In this document: piece by piece, positions 4,356 to 6,977 of the stretch
Layout of the letters: every line of letters starts with the position of its first letter
Numbering within the stretch: the stretch's first letter is position 1
Assembly: GCA_023434145.1 (NCBI GenBank)
Contig: JAEYTI010000200.1
Span: forward strand, 1-6,977
Direction of reading: 5' to 3'
DNA from: Chloroflexota bacterium
GTDB lineage: Bacteria > Chloroflexota > Anaerolineae > Anaerolineales > Anaerolineaceae
DNA: 6,977 bases
Translations under genes and position numbers: made by a program
The notes under the pieces: model-generated
Database searches by the model: none
Told to the model about the DNA's origin: nothing
What the model saw: the letters and a program-made list of their open reading frames with translations, nothing else

Positions 4356-6137
4356 ATGGAGCCGTTTTTCGTTTTTGACCGCGTCTCGTTTCGATACGAG
4401 GCCGGGGATGGTTCGACAATCCCCGCCCTGAAAGAAGTGTCCCTGAGCATCGCCGAGGGCGAGATGGTTGCTATTGTAGGGGCCAATGGCTCAGGCAAGA
4501 GCACCTTCGCCCGGCTGGCCTCTGGCTTGCTGCTTCCCGCTTCCGGCACTTTGCGAGTCGATGGTTTCGACACGGAGCGCCCCGAGAATCGCGCCCGCGT
4601 CCACGCCCGGGTGGGCATGGTATTTCAGTTCCCCGAGGATCAACTCGTCTCGACCACCGTGGAAGAAGACGTGGCTTTTGGCCCAGAAAACCTGGGGTTG
4701 CCGCCCGATGAGATCCGCAAGCGGGTGGAGGGCGCGCTGCGTGAAACCGGCATGTGGGACCAGCGCAGCCGGCCGCCGCACCTGCTTTCCGCCGGGCAGA
4801 TCCAGCGCGTGGCGCTGGCAGGCGTGCTGGCCATGCGCCCGCGCTGCGTGGTGTTCGATGAAGCCTCCACCATGCTCGACCCGAAAGGCCGCGAAACAAT
4901 GATCGAGGCGATGCTGCGGCTCAACCGCGAAGGCGTGACGGTGCTGTTCGTGACGCATTTCATGGAAGAGGCTGTGCTGGCTCGCCGGGTGATCGCTTTT
5001 GAGCGCGGGCGGGTGGCGCTGGATGGCCCACCGGCGCAGGTGTTCTCAGACCCAGCCCGCCTCGCCACCCTGCGCCTGGATCTTCCGCCCGCCATGCGGC
5101 TGGCCTCTGCTTTCTATGATGCGCTGCCTCGCCTGGGCCTGCCCGATTTGCCGCGCCCGCTGCTGACCGTACCGGAACTGATCGACGCCATCCCAGAATA
5201 CAACGGCGCGGAGATTCCTGAGGAGCAGGGAGATTTGCCTGAATCCCCTGCCGCCCCGCCGGTGATCGACGTGCGGGACCTGAGTTATAGCTACATGCGC
5301 GGCACGCCGCTGGCACACCGCGCGCTCCAGGGCGCGAACCTGCGCGTTGCGTCTGGTGAAGTTCACGGCCTGCTTGGGCATACCGGTTCGGGTAAATCCA
5401 CCCTGCTCCAGCACCTAAACGGGCTGATGCGCCCGCAGGAAGGCTCGGTGCAGGTAGCGGCCTTCGATTTGAACGATCCGCGCGTGGCCCGACGTGACGT
5501 GGTGCGGCACGTGGGGCTGGTCTTCCAGAACCCCGAGACGCAGTTCTTTGAGCATTACGTGGGCGATGAGATCGCCTACGGCCCCATACAAATCTTTGGA
5601 GATGACGAAGCGGGCATGCGCGAGGTCTCGGCTCGTGTGCGCTGGGCAATGGATCACGTAGGGCTCGATTTTGCCACCTTTAAGGATCGCCCGCTGTTTG
5701 CCCTTAGCGGCGGTGAGCGGCGCAAAGTGGCGCTGGCCTCTACCCTGGCGCTCCAGCCGCGAATATTGCTGCTGGATGAGCCCACCGCCGGGCTGGACCC
5801 GCATTCGCGCCGCGATCTGCTGGAGAAGCTGACCGCCATGCGCGACTCGGGCATGACCCTGGCGCTCTCGTCGCACCAGATGGGTGACATGGCCCGGCTG
5901 GCCAATTCGCTGACCGTCTTTTCGCAGGGCCGCGACGTAATGACCGGCTCGACCAGCGAGATTTTCGCCCAACTGGACAAGCTGCACGCGTACAGCATGG
6001 ATGCGCCGGTGGGGGCTAAGGTGGCCGCCGCGATGCGCGCCAAGGGCTGGCCCGTGCCCATGCGTATCATCGCGCTGGATGATCTGGCCGGGTGGATACA
6101 TCGCCTGGGGGAGGGGGCCGCCAATGAACGAGTTTGA
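4356..6137 (+). CDS. Fused dual ATPase of an ECF transporter (EcfA1-EcfA2)
   Basis: This 593-residue protein carries two complete ABC ATPase domains in one chain. It would power an energy-coupling-factor importer at the inner face of the membrane. Counting from the ATG at 4356 (AGG 5 bases upstream; a GTG at 4350 would add two residues), domain 1 has Walker A GANGSGKST (42-50), Q-loop VFQFPEDQL (89-97), signature LSAGQ (144-148), Walker B with DEAS (164-171) and switch His201. Domain 2 has Walker A GHTGSGKST (341-349), VFQNPETQFF (389-398), LSGGE (450-454), ILLLDEPT (470-477) and His507. DEASTMLDPKGR is EcfA1-like and DEPTAGLDPHSR EcfA2-like. Each domain ends in the short C-terminal extension of EcfA proteins, the first acting as linker (about 238-303). 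EcfA1 and EcfA2 are usually separate genes, so this is a fusion. The signature Gly-to-Ala in domain 1 is unusual. The gene overlaps ecfT by 14 bp. Confidence 0.93.
   Translation: MEPFFVFDRVSFRYEAGDGSTIPALKEVSLSIAEGEMVAIVGANGSGKSTFARLASGLLLPASGTLRVDGFDTERPENRARVHARVGMVFQFPEDQLVSTTVEEDVAFGPENLGLPPDEIRKRVEGALRETGMWDQRSRPPHLLSAGQIQRVALAGVLAMRPRCVVFDEASTMLDPKGRETMIEAMLRLNREGVTVLFVTHFMEEAVLARRVIAFERGRVALDGPPAQVFSDPARLATLRLDLPPAMRLASAFYDALPRLGLPDLPRPLLTVPELIDAIPEYNGAEIPEEQGDLPESPAAPPVIDVRDLSYSYMRGTPLAHRALQGANLRVASGEVHGLLGHTGSGKSTLLQHLNGLMRPQEGSVQVAAFDLNDPRVARRDVVRHVGLVFQNPETQFFEHYVGDEIAYGPIQIFGDDEAGMREVSARVRWAMDHVGLDFATFKDRPLFALSGGERRKVALASTLALQPRILLLDEPTAGLDPHSRRDLLEKLTAMRDSGMTLALSSHQMGDMARLANSLTVFSQGRDVMTGSTSEIFAQLDKLHAYSMDAPVGAKVAAAMRAKGWPVPMRIIALDDLAGWIHRLGEGAANERV
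6107..6116 (+). promoter_or_regulatory. Ribosome binding site of ecfT inside ecfA
   Basis: GGGGAGGGGG ends 7 bases before the ATG at 6124 and fixes that start rather than earlier in-frame ATG codons from 6001 on, which lie inside the ATPase gene. It supports coupled translation of the two proteins. Confidence 0.7.
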
Positions 6138-6942
6138 GTTTCTGCGCACCATGCCCTTTGGTCCCTACTTGCCGGTGGACTCGCCGCTGCACCGGCTCGA
6201 TCCGCGCGCCCGCATCCTGATGACGCTGATTCTGGTGGCGGTACTGACGGTCGCGCCTAACCCGCTCGGGTTGGCATTGGGGTTGCTGGTCGTCCTCATC
6301 GGCTACCGGCTGGCCCGCGCACCACTCGCGCCGCTGCTGCGCGGCTGGTGGGCCGCGCTGCCGTTCCTGCTGATCCTGGCGGCGCTGCAAATCTTGCTGC
6401 GCATGGGTCCCGAGCCCTACCTGCTGATCAATTGGAACTGGCTCCGCATTTCCGGCGCGGATTTGCTGGTGGGCCTGACCCTGCTGCTGCGATTCACCGC
6501 GCTAATGGCTCTGCTGGGGTTAGCCGCCGCCAGCCTTTCGGAATCCGAAGTGACGCACGGGCTAGATTCGCTCCTGCGCCCGCTGGCAAGCATCGGCTTG
6601 CCCGTGCAGGACTTTGTGATGATGGTGCAGGTAACCATGCGCTTCTTCCCGCTGCTGGCGCAAATCGCTGAGCGGATCGCCAAGGCGCAGGCCTCGCGCG
6701 GCGCGGATTGGACCCCTGCCGGGTGGAATCCCATCCGCCGGGCGCGGCAGATCGCCCCGCTGATCGTGCCGCTGTTTGTCACCAGCCTGCGCCGGGCCGA
6801 GAACATGGCCCTGGCGATGGACGCGCGCGGCTATGGCAGCACGCCCATCCGCACCTCAATGGTCGAGCTGCATTTCCGCTGGGTAGATGGGCTGGCGCTG
6901 ATCCTTATCGTGGCCGCAGCCGCCCTTGTGGTCATCTTGTGA
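6124..6942 (+). CDS. ecfT: ECF transporter transmembrane coupling protein EcfT
   Basis: This 272-residue membrane protein matches EcfT (CbiQ-like) coupling subunits, which link the ATPases to a substrate-binding S component. The N-terminus with SPLHRLDPRARILMTL (20-35) is a family hallmark. Hydrophobic segments lie at about 30-45, 48-63, 76-93, 113-137 and 254-272, with weaker ones in between. The cytoplasmic coupling helices carry the two Ala-Arg-Gly type motifs that dock in the ATPase grooves: ASRG (190-193) and ARG in MDARGYG (234-236). The first has Ser instead of Ala just before Arg, a tolerated variant. Length is normal and the gene appears complete. It is directly downstream of, and overlaps, the fused ATPase gene, forming the energizing module. 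No S component is seen before the window ends 35 bases later, so the substrate (vitamin, queuosine precursor or metal) is unknown. Confidence 0.92.
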   Translation: MNEFEFLRTMPFGPYLPVDSPLHRLDPRARILMTLILVAVLTVAPNPLGLALGLLVVLIGYRLARAPLAPLLRGWWAALPFLLILAALQILLRMGPEPYLLINWNWLRISGADLLVGLTLLLRFTALMALLGLAAASLSESEVTHGLDSLLRPLASIGLPVQDFVMMVQVTMRFFPLLAQIAERIAKAQASRGADWTPAGWNPIRRARQIAPLIVPLFVTSLRRAENMALAMDARGYGSTPIRTSMVELHFRWVDGLALILIVAAAALVVIL

Positions 6943-6977
6943 GGTTGTAAAAATTCAACATTGGGGATGGTTGTGCG

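Noticed and set aside
6943..6977. Start of another gene after ecfT (ATG at 6967)
   Set aside because: Only 11 bases of possible coding sequence remain and the ribosome site is weak, so it cannot be judged.

Overview
The window looks like a GC-rich bacterial metagenomic contig end. A sigma-70-like factor gene marks it as bacterial. The GC-rich codons, the fused energy-coupling-factor ATPase and the style of the intergenic hairpin repeats remind me of Chloroflexota, but that placement is inference and no taxonomic marker gene is present. The first 26 bases are pure C and are most likely a sequencing artefact.

Layout: 27-357 holds no gene I can support, only short repeats ahead of a small, divergent sigma-70-family gene (358-819, +). 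A three-gene operon on the minus strand meets it tail to tail, with a 7-bp overlap of the coding ends. In transcription order this operon is a UbiD-family decarboxylase (3717-2416), the aconitase X large subunit (2419-1205) and the aconitase X small (swivel) subunit (1208-813). Both junctions are ATGA stop/start overlaps. Positions 3718-4355 are intergenic and carry a possible promoter for each flanking operon plus a cluster of short hairpins, two of which are inverted copies of each other. On the plus strand follow a fused two-domain ECF transporter ATPase (EcfA1-EcfA2 type, 4356-6137) and the membrane coupling protein EcfT (6124-6942), overlapping by 14 bp.

The most interesting content is the ubiD-acnX-acnX operon. 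In archaea, aconitase X (phosphomevalonate dehydratase) converts mevalonate 5-phosphate to trans-anhydromevalonate 5-phosphate. A UbiD-family, prenyl-FMN-dependent enzyme then decarboxylates that product to isopentenyl phosphate. Finding both halves translationally coupled in an apparent bacterium suggests an archaeal-type mevalonate branch, or a related dehydrate-then-decarboxylate pathway acting on another hydroxy acid. No mevalonate kinase, isopentenyl phosphate kinase, HMG-CoA reductase or UbiX is in the window, so the substrate is inferred from family and context.

The EcfA-EcfT pair is the energizing module of a vitamin or metal importer. No substrate-binding S component lies within the window, so its substrate cannot be named.
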